Assembly: GCA_937997485.1 (NCBI GenBank)
Contig: CALKTH010000018.1
Coordinates: 1-54,494 of the forward strand
Direction of reading: 5' to 3'
From: an uncultured Acidimicrobiales bacterium
GTDB lineage: Bacteria; Actinomycetota; Acidimicrobiia; Acidimicrobiales; SZUA-35
Length of the DNA stretch: 54,494 bases
Part shown: piece by piece, positions 31,019 through 40,000 of the stretch
Position numbering within the stretch: position 1 is the stretch's first letter
Layout of the letters: each line of letters opens with the position of its first letter
Position numbers and translations under genes: made by a program
Notes under the pieces: generated by a model
Told to the model about the DNA's origin: nothing
The model's input: the letters and a program-made list of their open reading frames with translations, nothing else
Databases searched by the model: none

Positions 31019-31756
31019 GTGACTTCAGCGATCAGCGCTGCCAACGTGCAGGTGCGTTACGGCGACGCGGTGGCCCTCGACGACGTTGATCTCACCGTTC
31101 CGACGGGCTCGTCGCTGGCAGTGATTGGCCCCAACGGCTCCGGCAAGTCAACGCTCCTTGGGGCGATGGCCGGAATCGTCGAGCTGACCTCCGGTTCGAT
31201 CCAGGTCATCGGCCCTCCCCCGGCACTGGTTCTGCAGTCCACCGATGTCGACGAGAGCCTTCCGATCACGGTCCGAGACACAGTGTCGCTGGCCCGCTAC
31301 CCCACCCTCGGGCTCCTGAGGCCGTTTCGAAAGCGAGATCGCGAGGCGGTTGAACGGGCAATGCATCGCCTCGCGATCCAGGACCTCGCTGATTCCCAGC
31401 TGCATGAGCTATCGGGTGGCCAACGACAGCGGGTGCTGATTGCACAAGGGCTCGCCCAACAGACCGACATCCTGTTGCTCGACGAACCGGTCAACGGACT
31501 CGATCTTGTCTCACGCTCGGCGATTCTCGACATCGTCGGCCAAGAACTCAACGACGGACGAACGGTCGTGATGACCACGCACAGCCTCGAGGATGCTCGC
31601 GGCTGTGATCAGGTTCTCCTTCTCGACACGGCGCCCATCGCCGTGGGGCCGCCGTCAGAAGTGCTGGCCGAAGAGCACCTTCGGAAGGCGTTCAGCGGCC
31701 AGTTCATTCGCATCGGCGATGACGTCGTCCTCGACGATCCTCATCACACCCACTGA
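31019..31756 (+). CDS. znuC: zinc ABC transporter ATP-binding protein
   Basis: 245 residues from the GTG at 31019. Walker A 'GPNGSGKST', Q-loop in 'ALVLQSTDVDESLPIT', signature 'LSGGQRQR', Walker B 'ILLLDEP' and H-loop 'MTTHSLEDA' are all present. The C-terminus carries 'DDPHHTH', a possible metal contact. It powers the ZnuA/ZnuB transporter encoded divergently, an arrangement where one intergenic region with two Zur-like boxes controls the whole transporter. Confidence 0.92.
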   Translation: MTSAISAANVQVRYGDAVALDDVDLTVPTGSSLAVIGPNGSGKSTLLGAMAGIVELTSGSIQVIGPPPALVLQSTDVDESLPITVRDTVSLARYPTLGLLRPFRKRDREAVERAMHRLAIQDLADSQLHELSGGQRQRVLIAQGLAQQTDILLLDEPVNGLDLVSRSAILDIVGQELNDGRTVVMTTHSLEDARGCDQVLLLDTAPIAVGPPSEVLAEEHLRKAFSGQFIRIGDDVVLDDPHHTH

Positions 31757-31762
31757 CGCACC

Positions 31763-31780
31763 ACTGCCGGTGAGGGCAGT
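31763..31780. terminator. short hairpin between convergent znuC and DUF3299 gene
   Basis: ACTGCC (31763-31768) and GGCAGT (31775-31780) pair around a 6-nt loop. There is no T-tract, so it is a weak candidate. Confidence 0.4.
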
Positions 31781-31812
31781 CTGCAATTGCCAGGCGCAGG
31801 ATCTGTCCGGGT

Positions 31813-32571
31813 CTAGAACTGGTCGTACACGCCCGTCTGAGCATCGGTGATCGTGTAGCCAGCGGTAGCGAGGTCGGTGTCGGCTCCGTCGACCGTCATC
31901 GTTCCCGTCACCCAGACGGCGCCCCAAGAGTCATCGATCGTGAGACCTTCGCCATCCTTCAGCTTCACCATCACGGTCTGGTTTGCCGGCGGCGGTGGCA
32001 CGTGGATGCACGCTCCGAAGTACGGAACGAGCAGGAACTCCGTGATGAGCTCGCCGTCGTACGCCAGCGGGGCAACGAAGCCAGCGAGCATGATCTCATC
32101 ACCAGCGAGTTCGGGGTTGACCGGCTGGTTGTCGTACTCGGCCTGAAGTTCGGCGAAGATCACATCGGCTTCGAGTGACCCATCCTCGACATCGGCCATT
32201 CTTCGGTCGAACTCGGCGGAAAGCTCAGCGCCGGAATACCCGGCTGGGATCAGATCTGCCCACTCAATTTCAACGAATCCGTCCGGCGGAGGCGAGCTCG
32301 ACGGCTGCTCGAGGTCGGCATCGAGGAACTCGTCGAGCGAAGCGCCGTACTCCGGAATGTCTGAATCGGAGAGTTGCGGCGTGAATTCGGTCGACGGCAG
32401 CTCGCCGGTCGTCGATCCACCGGCAGCGGCAACAGCGGTCGACTCGTGGGTCGAGCCACATGCCGCACCGATCAGGGCGAACGCAATCACCAACGCCAAG
32501 CGCACGGGGCGACGTCGTGCAGCTGCTGGGGATCGAGAGTCCATGGGTGAGTATCGGGTCGATTCGTTCAT
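31813..32571 (-). CDS. DUF3299 lipoprotein (Zrg-like zinc operon)
   Basis: 252 residues from the ATG at 32571, which overlaps the stop of the FtsX-like permease by 4 nt. The lipobox is 'LIGAAC'. The DUF3299 signature is 'FLLVPYFGACIHVPPPPANQTV', given here in two halves: 'FLLVPYFGACIHVP' and 'PPPANQTVMVK'. The Cys/His in this motif could bind a metal. DUF3299 proteins commonly sit in zinc-regulated gene sets with DUF2796 proteins and an FtsX/LolD-type transporter, exactly as here. It is probably an extracytoplasmic partner in zinc handling. Confidence 0.85.
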   Translation of the reverse strand: MNESTRYSPMDSRSPAAARRRPVRLALVIAFALIGAACGSTHESTAVAAAGGSTTGELPSTEFTPQLSDSDIPEYGASLDEFLDADLEQPSSSPPPDGFVEIEWADLIPAGYSGAELSAEFDRRMADVEDGSLEADVIFAELQAEYDNQPVNPELAGDEIMLAGFVAPLAYDGELITEFLLVPYFGACIHVPPPPANQTVMVKLKDGEGLTIDDSWGAVWVTGTMTVDGADTDLATAGYTITDAQTGVYDQF

Positions 32572-33824
32572 ACTTTGAGCGCCAATCCGTCCTGGATTGA
32601 GCGACGGTACGCAATGATGCCAGGTATCAGGGCCACAAGCGTCGCGCCCACGATGACACCAGCCAAGATCGACAGCTGCGTGGAGTCCAGCCAGGTCATC
32701 GCCAGATTCACACCGGTCCGGCGCGTCACCACGGGACGAGCAAGCGCCAAGAGTCCGTAGAGCAGGCCGACCCCGGCGACGCATCCGGCCGTCACCACCA
32801 ACAGCGTCTCCAAGAGAACCAGCGAGATGACATGACTGGCTCGAGCTCCGATCGAGCGGAGCACGGCGATCTCGCGGCGGCGTTCGTTGAGCGTGGACAA
32901 GATCGTGGTGAGCATGCCGAGCAGCCCCACGATCAAGACGAAGCCCGAAATCACGAACAAGATCTGCTCGATTGTCGAAATCGTCCGCCAGAACTCGGCC
33001 AGCGTCGCGCCAGGAAGAATGGCCGACATCGGTTCAGCGCTGTACTCGTTGATCCGGCGCTGCACTCGGAACGTCTCGGCCCGGTTCTCCAATCCAACGA
33101 GGAACGCCGTGATTGAGGTCGGCGTCAGGTCGAGCTGCAACGCCTGCTCAGCGTTGAGCGTGACTGCCGAGCGGCCACCGTCCTGCCAGTCGACGTGGAT
33201 GGCCTCGATACCAGCGAGGCTGACGTGGACGGTGCGATCGACAGGAGTTCCCGTCTTGTCGAGAATGCCAACCACGGTGAACGGCTTGTCGTCGTGTTCG
33301 GCGAAGTCAGCCGAGACGAGTCCATGGGCAATCACGATTTCTTCGCCGATGTCGTACCCGAGCTCGTTCGCAACGTCGGCACCGAGCACCGTGTCGTACA
33401 CCGCCTCGAACCGCTCGCCCTCCTCGAGGACCAGCGCACGACCGTTTCCGTACTGATAGAAGTCGAAGTAGTCCGTGGTCGTGCCCATCACCCGGAATCC
33501 ACGATGAGAGTCGCCGAGCGATATCGGCACCGTCCACGCAAGTTCCTCCTGGCTGGCAATGTCTTGGTAGGTCTCCCACGTGACGTTGTTCGTGGCGTTG
33601 CCAATCCGGAAGACGCTGTAGAGCAGCAGATTCGTTGGCGAGCTGCGAGCGCCCACGATCAAATCCGTCTGGGAGACAGTGTTGAGCAGACTGCTCTTCG
33701 ACTCCTTGCGAATCTTGTCAACCCCGAGCAGCAGCGTGACGCTGATGGCGATCGTGAAGACGGTGAGCAGCAAGTTCGTGCGGCGGAACCGTGCACTCTT
33801 GAAGGCGATGCGGAGCAGATTCAC
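32568..33824 (-). CDS. FtsX/MacB-type ABC permease of the Zrg-like operon
   Basis: 418 residues: membrane segment about 15-35, a large extracytoplasmic domain (about 40-275), then three membrane segments at the end. The FtsX-domain features are 'NLLRIAFKSARFRRTNLLLTVF' (in two pieces), 'LNERRREIAVLRSIGARASHVISLVLLETLLV' (in pieces) and 'PGIIAYRRSIQDGLALKV' at the C-terminus. Proteins of this type work mechanically on extracytoplasmic substrates rather than forming a pore. Overlaps of 4 nt on both sides tie it to the ATPase and the DUF3299 protein. Confidence 0.87.
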   Translation of the reverse strand: MNLLRIAFKSARFRRTNLLLTVFTIAISVTLLLGVDKIRKESKSSLLNTVSQTDLIVGARSSPTNLLLYSVFRIGNATNNVTWETYQDIASQEELAWTVPISLGDSHRGFRVMGTTTDYFDFYQYGNGRALVLEEGERFEAVYDTVLGADVANELGYDIGEEIVIAHGLVSADFAEHDDKPFTVVGILDKTGTPVDRTVHVSLAGIEAIHVDWQDGGRSAVTLNAEQALQLDLTPTSITAFLVGLENRAETFRVQRRINEYSAEPMSAILPGATLAEFWRTISTIEQILFVISGFVLIVGLLGMLTTILSTLNERRREIAVLRSIGARASHVISLVLLETLLVVTAGCVAGVGLLYGLLALARPVVTRRTGVNLAMTWLDSTQLSILAGVIVGATLVALIPGIIAYRRSIQDGLALKV

Positions 33825-34549
33825 GGAGCGACATCCGCCCGTCCGCTGCGTGCATCGTCAGTGTCCGAGCGAAGTTCGATTGTGCGACTGAAGCGGTCGG
33901 CCAGCGCAGGATCGTGACTCACGAACACGAGCGTGCAGTGCTGCGCCTCCGCCTCGTGGAAGAGCAGTTCAAGGAAACGATCTCGATTCTCGGCATCGAG
34001 CGCTGACGTGGGTTCGTCAGCGATGAGGATCTCGGGACCGCCGATGAGAGCTCGAGCCACGGCGACGCGTTGCTGTTGGCCGACACTCAGCTTGTTCACC
34101 GCTGCGCCGTGGAACGACGGCGGCAGATTCAGGGCTTCGAGCAACCGTCGAGCTGTGGTTGGGACGTCAGAATCCTCCATCGCTCGCGCTCGCTTGCGAG
34201 CAGAGAAGGCGCAGGCCAGCGTCACATTCTCGAGCGTCGACAGGTAAGGAAGCAGATTGAACTGCTGGAAGATCACGCCGATGTGATCGGCTCGAAACTG
34301 ATCACGCCGGCTGGCGGACAGGTCGGCGAGGTCGGTTCCGAGCAGTTGAACCGTTCCGCCGGTTGGGGTGTTGACTCCCGCCAGCAGGTTGAGCAGCGTC
34401 GTCTTGCCGCTTCCGCTCGCGCCCCGAACGAAGAGGTGTTCGCCCGCCTCGAGCGTCAGGTCGTCGATGGCGATGAGGTCGTCGGTCTGACCCGGCCATC
34501 GAAAGCGTGCGCCTTCGAGGCGAAGAACTGAACGTGGCTCAGCGGTCAA
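33821..34549 (-). CDS. LolD/MacB-type ABC ATPase of the Zrg-like operon
   Basis: 242 residues from a TTG at 34549 whose bases overlap the TGA stop of the DUF2796 gene (TTGA); starting further upstream would bury the N-terminus in that gene. It has Walker A 'GASGSGKTTLLN', Q-loop 'GVIFQQFNLLPYLS', a signature 'LSVGQQQRVAVARA', Walker B 'ILIADEPTSALD' and H-loop 'VFVSHDPALAD'. The sequence is of the LolD/FtsE/MacB class, matching the FtsX-like permease next to it. It supplies the energy for that permease. Confidence 0.88.
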   Translation of the reverse strand: MTAEPRSVLRLEGARFRWPGQTDDLIAIDDLTLEAGEHLFVRGASGSGKTTLLNLLAGVNTPTGGTVQLLGTDLADLSASRRDQFRADHIGVIFQQFNLLPYLSTLENVTLACAFSARKRARAMEDSDVPTTARRLLEALNLPPSFHGAAVNKLSVGQQQRVAVARALIGGPEILIADEPTSALDAENRDRFLELLFHEAEAQHCTLVFVSHDPALADRFSRTIELRSDTDDARSGRADVAP

Positions 34550-35262
34550 GACTCGAATCGTAGCGTTGGCTGCTGGGGCGAGAGTTCGGCTGACGATTGT
34601 TCGGTTGCGGACACCCACTCGGCGTCGATGTCCTCGAATCCTGGGAAGGCCGTGAAGAGCGGGCCGAGATCGAGCGACGCGATTTCGGAGGCGTTCTCAC
34701 AGGCGAACGACCACGAGACCGTGATCTCAGAGTGGCTTCCGTCTCGCTCGGTCTCAGCCGAGGCCGGCTCGGTGAGCTCACATCCAGCTGCTTCATTGAG
34801 CGCCACGATGCCGGGTGCTGTGAGCGCTTCGGTCCGATCCGCTTCGATCGCGAGATCCTCCTCAGACTCTGGCTCGTACTCGAAACCGAACACGTTCTGT
34901 GTCGGGCTGATCAGATCGACGACGACGTCGCCATCGATCCAGGCAACGGACAGTTCGGCCGAACCATGCTCGTGGGCCCCGAGCCCGCCCGACTCGTCGT
35001 GGTCGTCGTGGTCTTCATCGCCATGGTCGTCCTCACCACCATGGTCGTCTTCCGATTCGGTTGCCGCTGTTCCTTCTTCTGTGTCGCTGGCAGGAGCGAC
35101 CGTCACTGCAGAGGAGTCGGTCGCTGACTCATCTCCGGAACCACACGCCGCGAGGATCAGACCTAGTGCCGCGGCCAAGATGTATCGACGTGCGGGACGG
35201 CGATTGCGGGTCGATCGACGGGTGAGAGGGGCGGCCTGTCGTGCGCTGTATGCAGAAGACAT
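34546..35262 (-). CDS. ZrgA-like DUF2796 His-rich lipoprotein
   Basis: 238 residues from the ATG at 35262, preceded by AAGGAG. The lipobox is 'LILAAC'. An acidic His/Asp linker ('DDHGDEDHDDHDESG') follows, and then the DUF2796 domain: 'GAHEHGSAELSVAWIDGDV', 'LISPTQNVFGFEYEP', and two Cys in 'AAGCELTEP' and 'WSFACENA'. In Vibrio the homologue ZrgA is Zur-regulated and supports zinc acquisition. It is the first gene of a four-gene overlapping operon and has two Zur-like boxes upstream. Confidence 0.85.
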   Translation of the reverse strand: MSSAYSARQAAPLTRRSTRNRRPARRYILAAALGLILAACGSGDESATDSSAVTVAPASDTEEGTAATESEDDHGGEDDHGDEDHDDHDESGGLGAHEHGSAELSVAWIDGDVVVDLISPTQNVFGFEYEPESEEDLAIEADRTEALTAPGIVALNEAAGCELTEPASAETERDGSHSEITVSWSFACENASEIASLDLGPLFTAFPGFEDIDAEWVSATEQSSAELSPQQPTLRFES

Positions 35263-35341
35263 CAGAAGCTCCTTGAGTCGCTGGTTCGAACGTCGCCTGG
35301 ACCGCAGCATGGTCCTGAGGCCGCACTGGCTATCGACGTTC

Positions 35342-35360
35342 TGAGAATGATTATCGTTCT
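35342..35360. promoter_or_regulatory. Zur-like box 1 before the Zrg-like operon
   Basis: AGAATGATTATCGTTCT (35344-35360) is a 17-bp palindrome with one mismatched pair. Within it and just before, TGAGAATGATTATCG fits the Zur pattern at 12 of 15 positions. Read on the reverse strand it contains GATAAT, a plausible -10. Confidence 0.65.
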
Positions 35361-35397
35361 GACTTTATGTGGGCTCGGTCTGGTTCGCCACAAGTAT

Positions 35398-35412
35398 TGC
35401 GAATCATTCTCA
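35398..35412. promoter_or_regulatory. Zur-like box 2 upstream of the Zrg-like operon
   Basis: On the reverse strand TGAGAATGATTCGCA matches the pattern at 12 of 15 positions. It lies 38 nt beyond box 1. It could strengthen repression. Confidence 0.5.
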
Positions 35413-35482
35413 CCTTGGCCCGTCACCCCACGCTCAGGTCTCGTCCTCCAGGATTGCTCGGAGCGTGCGGTCCACGAACGCA

Positions 35483-35633
35483 GCTGTGAATCAGCGACGA
35501 GGACGGGCGTCATCCCGAGCACTGCGGCCGCATCCACGTTCGTTTGCATGTCGTCGAGGAACACCGACTCGGTGGGAGAGACGCCCAACTGTTGGCATGC
35601 GAGCTCAAAGATGCGGGCTCGGGCTTGCCCCGA
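35483..35633 (-). pseudogene. HAD-superfamily hydrolase relic
   Basis: The reverse strand keeps a recognisable HAD C-terminal stretch: 'ARIFELACQQLGVSPTESVFLDDMQTNVDAAAVLGM' in order, with the conserved DD of motif IV. No nucleophile motif (DxDxT), start codon or intact upstream frame is present, and the preceding residues are unrelated. It accounts for most of the 378-nt gap between the Zur boxes and the inositol-phosphatase-family gene; nothing else is seen there. Confidence 0.5.
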
Positions 35634-35790
35634 CGTTGGAAAGCAGCGAGCCGCCGTCGAGATCGAGTGCAGGGTCGGCCCTCGTCGAACCGGACGGTGT
35701 GCCGAAGCAAGATCAGCAAACCAGAGGGAAGTTTCATCTGAGTTACGCGAGCCGACACGTTCGCAATCGGCGCCGTTCAGGCGTGCTGTG

Positions 35791-36666
35791 TCACGAGGCT
35801 TCACCGACGTTGAGTGCTCGGATCCGCTCAGCAAGCGCCGCATCGGTGGCGAAGAGGGCGCCGCGGTGATTCATGAACGTCGAGTCCGCCCGATTCAGAT
35901 CGAGGGGGGCTCCTTGCATGTCGGTGGCGATCGCACCGGCTTCATAGAAGAGGCAGGCCGTCGCAGCGAAGTCCCACAAGCTTCCGCCTCCGGCGAGGCC
36001 AGGAAACTTGAAGTAGCAGGCCGGCGAGTGGGTAAGGACTCCCCACGCGTTCATCACCGCTCCACGTGCGGGGTGAAGCTGGATCCCGTCCAGACCCAGA
36101 TCTCGAGCGATCATCCGCAGCGCATTGAGCAGCTCCTCGTGATCGTCTCGCTCTACGAAGCTCCGATCGGCGAAAACGGAGAGAGCACCCATACGCGTCG
36201 CTTCGGGTGACCAAGGACCCCCGTTGCGGAAGACGCCTGCACCTTTGATCGCAGAAAGCGTGGCTGATTCGACCGGGTCGCAGACAACGCCGATCCACGG
36301 CGTCCCATCTTGTGCCACCAAAGCGATGGAGACGGCGTAACCGGGAGTGCCTTCGATGAAGGGCAGCGTGCCGTCGAGAGGATCGATGCACCAGAAGTAA
36401 TCAGTCGACAGCCGGCCCCGGTTGTCCTCGCTCTCCTCGGTGAGCAAGCCAAGCTCGAAACGTTCGAGGGTTGGAGCGAGCACCTCCAGAATGAGGTTCT
36501 CGGCTCGCCGGTCGATCTCGGTCACAACTTGCGACGCGAGGGTCGCTCCCCCGCTCTTGTGTTCAACGTTCGTTGGACGCGAGCCAGCAATCATCTTTCC
36601 AGCCTGCGCCGCAGCCACAACCGCGAGGTCGGCGAGTTCACCAAGGTCGGACACAGAGAGTCTCAC
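35791..36666 (-). CDS. inositol monophosphatase family phosphatase
   Basis: 291 residues from a GTG at 36666 that overlaps the kinase stop by 4 nt. Motif A is '[15 protein letters not shown]' and the late motif is '[18 protein letters not shown]', with the metal-binding Glu in 'LLTEESEDN'. The family dephosphorylates inositol phosphates, histidinol phosphate, fructose 1,6-bisphosphate or PAP with Mg. 'PGYAVSIAL' rather than 'NF(V)xG' and the absence of a his operon leave the substrate open. It is coupled to a kinase-like gene, so a shared metabolite is possible. Confidence 0.88.
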   Translation of the reverse strand: MRLSVSDLGELADLAVVAAAQAGKMIAGSRPTNVEHKSGGATLASQVVTEIDRRAENLILEVLAPTLERFELGLLTEESEDNRGRLSTDYFWCIDPLDGTLPFIEGTPGYAVSIALVAQDGTPWIGVVCDPVESATLSAIKGAGVFRNGGPWSPEATRMGALSVFADRSFVERDDHEELLNALRMIARDLGLDGIQLHPARGAVMNAWGVLTHSPACYFKFPGLAGGGSLWDFAATACLFYEAGAIATDMQGAPLDLNRADSTFMNHRGALFATDAALAERIRALNVGEAS

Positions 36667-37652
36667 AGGGCCTCCAGCACTTCCCGAGCGAGGCGTTCGC
36701 TATAGCGGTGAAGCTTCCAGTGGCCTGGGCTCCAGCCTTGGAGGAAGCGGTAGAAGTCGGTCCACGCAACCGGATAGAGCCCTCGCCAGTCGGCTTCCAG
36801 CTCGGCAACGTTCACGTTCTTGCCCGAGGTTCGCAGCGCATCGGCGAGCAGCTCGAAGTACCGATCCAAGAGCACTGCCTCCATGCGTTCGCTCTCGTCC
36901 TCATCGAGGCAACTGCTGATGAAATACGCGACGTCCTTCATGCCGCAACCGCCACCCACGTATTGGAAGTCGACAGCTGCTGTCTTGCTCCCGTCGTCGC
37001 TGAAGCAGAAGTTGGCGAGCTTGGCGTCTCCGTGCACGAACGTCTGAAACGGGCTGCGAGCAAGGCGACGATCGAGGGTCGCCGCAGCCGATTTGAGCGG
37101 GCCGGCGGCGAGGGCGTCGAACTCGTCTGGGCGGGTCGCCAGATGCCAGTACGTGCCGGTTGGCCACAAACCTTCGGGAGACTGGCCCATGAACGTGGCG
37201 TGGAAACTGGCCAGCCATCTCAGGCAGGCGTCAAGCTCCTCATCCGTCACGTCGTGCCGTCGGCCCGCGAAGCCCGACGAGTCGAGGTCTTCCATCACCA
37301 TGATGACCTCGCCCTCCCGCGTCTCCAGCGAAAGACAACGAGGGACTCGGCATGCGTCAGCGCAACGGTGGGCATAGTGGCGATACCACGTGGACTCGAC
37401 TCGATAGGACTCCAACTTCCGCTGGTGGGAGAGGTCGGACGTCCACCCATACGGGTGATCTCGCTCATCGGGGAAACGCACGTGCTTCACGATCACGGCC
37501 GGCCGAGTTCCGCCATCGAGGTGACACCGCACGATCTGTCCGTACCCACTCCACAGACTCTGCACGATCTGCGTGCCGACGATCGCCTTAGCCCCCGCCG
37601 CCTGGAGAACCAACGTCTCGAGTTCGGCATCAAGGTGCAAAGGCTCGGTCAC
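36663..37652 (-). CDS. APH/EcKL-type small-molecule kinase
   Basis: 329 residues from the GTG at 37652. The protein-kinase-like fold is shown by '[11 protein letters not shown]' (ATP-site Lys), '[12 protein letters not shown]' (hinge), the Brenner motif '[13 protein letters not shown]' (catalytic Asp) and '[20 protein letters not shown]' (DFQ metal site). This pattern is of the aminoglycoside-phosphotransferase/ecdysteroid-kinase-like clan. The substrate is probably a small hydroxylated metabolite, not necessarily an antibiotic. It overlaps the phosphatase gene by 4 nt. TACTCT lies 6 nt before the GTG. Confidence 0.82.
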   Translation of the reverse strand: MTEPLHLDAELETLVLQAAGAKAIVGTQIVQSLWSGYGQIVRCHLDGGTRPAVIVKHVRFPDERDHPYGWTSDLSHQRKLESYRVESTWYRHYAHRCADACRVPRCLSLETREGEVIMVMEDLDSSGFAGRRHDVTDEELDACLRWLASFHATFMGQSPEGLWPTGTYWHLATRPDEFDALAAGPLKSAAATLDRRLARSPFQTFVHGDAKLANFCFSDDGSKTAAVDFQYVGGGCGMKDVAYFISSCLDEDESERMEAVLLDRYFELLADALRTSGKNVNVAELEADWRGLYPVAWTDFYRFLQGWSPGHWKLHRYSERLAREVLEAL

Positions 37653-37658
37653 GGGCGA

Positions 37659-37664
37659 AGAGTA
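37659..37664 (-). promoter_or_regulatory. -10-like TACTCT for leaderless kinase transcript
   Basis: On the reverse strand TACTCT is followed by 6 nt and the GTG at 37652. This decides the start over the long upstream open frame. Confidence 0.45.
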
Positions 37665-37807
37665 GCGTCCCGCCCAGAACGTCCAGCCGGCCCAACGCTT
37701 CCGGCCCGCTTGCAAGCCCAGCCGAGAGCGCCAAGGTTCGGTTAGCGTCGAGACATACGACCCAGGACCCACGGCCCGCTCGCCAATGGTCTGCCTCTCG
37801 AGGATCA

Positions 37808-38851
37808 GTGACGATGAGCCCACGCACGTTCGTTCCGTTCGACAGCCTGTGGCAGATGCGCATCGATGTGCCGTACTCGCTGATGGTGCGAGTGGGCCAG
37901 CATGCGTGGAGCTGCGGGCAACTTGCGCTCAACGGCGACTCACAGGTGCTGGCCCCTCACGACCTCGCGGCGCAAAGCAGGGTGGTGGCGGGCTACGTCG
38001 ATCAGGTCCTCGGTCGCGCCGGACTGACCGCTGCGGACGCGAAGCGGCTCCTGCTGTACTACGTACCGTCGGCTGAGAATGACGACGGTAATGTCGAGCG
38101 CATGCGGTCGGCGTTTCGGTCGGTTCTCGGCGGCGACGTTCAGCTCGACGCCGTGCCCGTTCCGCACTTCTACTACGACGGGATCGTCCTCGAAGTGGAC
38201 GCGTTCGCCGGCCCGAGCGCCGGGGACTGCTTCGACTGGGTGTCGATCGAGACACCACCGGACGCTCTTGCCGACGCGATCTCCTCGCTCGATGCACGCA
38301 ACATCCTGACCGCCCACTGGTTCGTACCCGAGGCTCAGCTGCATGACGTTGCGGCGACGCTCGACGGGCGTGGGCTGGTCCACGACGCCGGCGCCATCGT
38401 CTCCGCCGGCCCGGATTCGACGCTGGTACGGGGTTCGGTCCTCCTGCTGCGGGGTCGTCCGATCTCGGTCCAAACCCAGACCGTCGACGGTGTGCAGCTC
38501 ACCTCGCGCAGCGCCGAGGGAGTGGGATGGATCGCAACGCGGTGCACCGACGCCTCGCTCGGTCTTGTTGCCCAGACCGAGCGCATCATGGAGGCCATCG
38601 CCGCCTCGCTTGAGGGCAAAGGGGCGGGCTTCGACGCGGTCGTCAAGTCGACCACGCTGTACGTCGGCGATAGTTCAGAGGACGAGCTGCACCAGAACAT
38701 GAGCGTCCGGAATCGGCGCTACACAACGCCCGGGCCAGCCTCCACGGGTCTGCCAATCTTCGGGTTTGCTGACGCCAGCTCCATGCTGACCGTCGACGTC
38801 ATCTACGTCTCCGATGCCTCGGCGCTCGAGCCTGCGAACGAGGAAACCTGA
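37808..38851 (+). CDS. tandem RidA/YjgF-like protein
   Basis: 347 residues with two regions of YjgF/YER057c/UK114 type. The first is '[21 protein letters not shown]' (in pieces) followed by '[29 protein letters not shown]'; the second is '[31 protein letters not shown]' through '[31 protein letters not shown]'. RidA proteins hydrolyse reactive enamine/imine intermediates, and the catalytic Arg of true RidA cannot be placed with certainty here. The start is GTG 37808 or ATG 37814, just after GAGGA. It is divergent from the kinase gene with a 155-nt gap. Confidence 0.75.
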   Translation: MTMSPRTFVPFDSLWQMRIDVPYSLMVRVGQHAWSCGQLALNGDSQVLAPHDLAAQSRVVAGYVDQVLGRAGLTAADAKRLLLYYVPSAENDDGNVERMRSAFRSVLGGDVQLDAVPVPHFYYDGIVLEVDAFAGPSAGDCFDWVSIETPPDALADAISSLDARNILTAHWFVPEAQLHDVAATLDGRGLVHDAGAIVSAGPDSTLVRGSVLLLRGRPISVQTQTVDGVQLTSRSAEGVGWIATRCTDASLGLVAQTERIMEAIAASLEGKGAGFDAVVKSTTLYVGDSSEDELHQNMSVRNRRYTTPGPASTGLPIFGFADASSMLTVDVIYVSDASALEPANEET

Positions 38852-38951
38852 CCGTGCCGCCCACGAACTGACCGCTCGAGGCGCGGATTGGTGGCTGCGC
38901 CTCACGTGCCGCAATTCGCGCGAACGTCGTCGTCGGCAGCAGACTGCCCTC

Positions 38952-39986
38952 ATGGTGCTACCGGATTCACCTACCCCGCCGCCGCTGAGGGTTGGCCTCA
39001 TGTACGACTGTCGGCTGGATCCCCGATCCGACATGACGATGAGCGATGTGTACGCCGCGACGATCGAACAAGCGGCGCTCGCCGACCAGATCGGCCTCAG
39101 CCACGTATGGTTCACCGAACATCACTTCTGCGAGGACGGCTATCTCCCTGCATTTCAGCCGCTCGCCGGGGCCATTGCCGCTCGCACGACGCAGCTACGG
39201 ATCTCGACCGACATCGCTCTGCTTCCCCTCTATCACCCGATTCGTTTGGCCGAGGAGCTCGCGGTCCTCGATCTGATCTCCAACGGACGGATGGAGTTCG
39301 GCATCGGCATGGGCTACGTACCTCGCGAGTTCAAGGCCTTCGGGGTTCCGCTGAAGAACCGTGTGTCGATGACGGAGGAGGCGATTCAGATACTTCGGCT
39401 CGCTTGGGCCGACGGGCCGTTCAGCTTCCACGGGAAGCGCTACCAGCTCGACGACATCGAGGTGTATCCCAAGCCAGTCCAGCCCGGCGGTCCGCCGCTC
39501 TGGATCGCCGCGATGTCCGAGGCCGGCGCCCAACGAGCAGCACGGTTTGGCACGAACCTTCTCCCACAAGGCCGCAGATCCGAGGTGCTCGACCCGTGGC
39601 GACGTGCGGTCACCGCCGCAGGGCGTTCTCCTCAGGACCACCGAGTCGGGCTCATACGTTCTGTCTACGTCACCGATGACAAAGACCGAGACTGGCCGAT
39701 CCTGCGCCGAGCTGAGCAGCACCGGATGAGCGTGTACGACACCTTCATGGCCGACACTCCGGACGACTACGGCTGGCGGTCCAGCGACACCATCCCGCAG
39801 ACGGTGATCATCGGCACGCCGGACGAGTGTGTTGCGGAGCTTCAGGGATTCATCGACGAGTACGGCATCACCGACATCGCATCATCGGGGCTTCCGCCCG
39901 GTGTCGATCCCGAGATGATGGGACCGATGATCGAGCGGCTCGCTACCGAGGTTGTCCCTCGACTCACCGGCCCCGCATCGGGCTGA
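38952..39986 (+). CDS. LLM-class (luciferase-like) flavin/F420 oxidoreductase
   Basis: 344 residues with the bacterial-luciferase TIM-barrel pattern: 'EQAALADQIGLSHVWFTEHHF', 'LPLYHPIRLAEELAVLDLISNGRMEFGIGMGYVPREF' in order, 'NRVSMTEEAIQILRLAW' and 'PPLWIAAMSEAGAQRAARFG'. Such enzymes use reduced FMN or F420 in mono-oxygenation or dehydrogenation. The ATG at 38952 has no Shine-Dalgarno and no obvious -10 at leaderless distance; the next ATG in frame is at the 'MYDCRLDP' segment. It follows the RidA-like gene by 100 nt. Confidence 0.88.
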   Translation: MVLPDSPTPPPLRVGLMYDCRLDPRSDMTMSDVYAATIEQAALADQIGLSHVWFTEHHFCEDGYLPAFQPLAGAIAARTTQLRISTDIALLPLYHPIRLAEELAVLDLISNGRMEFGIGMGYVPREFKAFGVPLKNRVSMTEEAIQILRLAWADGPFSFHGKRYQLDDIEVYPKPVQPGGPPLWIAAMSEAGAQRAARFGTNLLPQGRRSEVLDPWRRAVTAAGRSPQDHRVGLIRSVYVTDDKDRDWPILRRAEQHRMSVYDTFMADTPDDYGWRSSDTIPQTVIIGTPDECVAELQGFIDEYGITDIASSGLPPGVDPEMMGPMIERLATEVVPRLTGPASG

Positions 39987-40000
39987 GGGCAGTTGCATCA

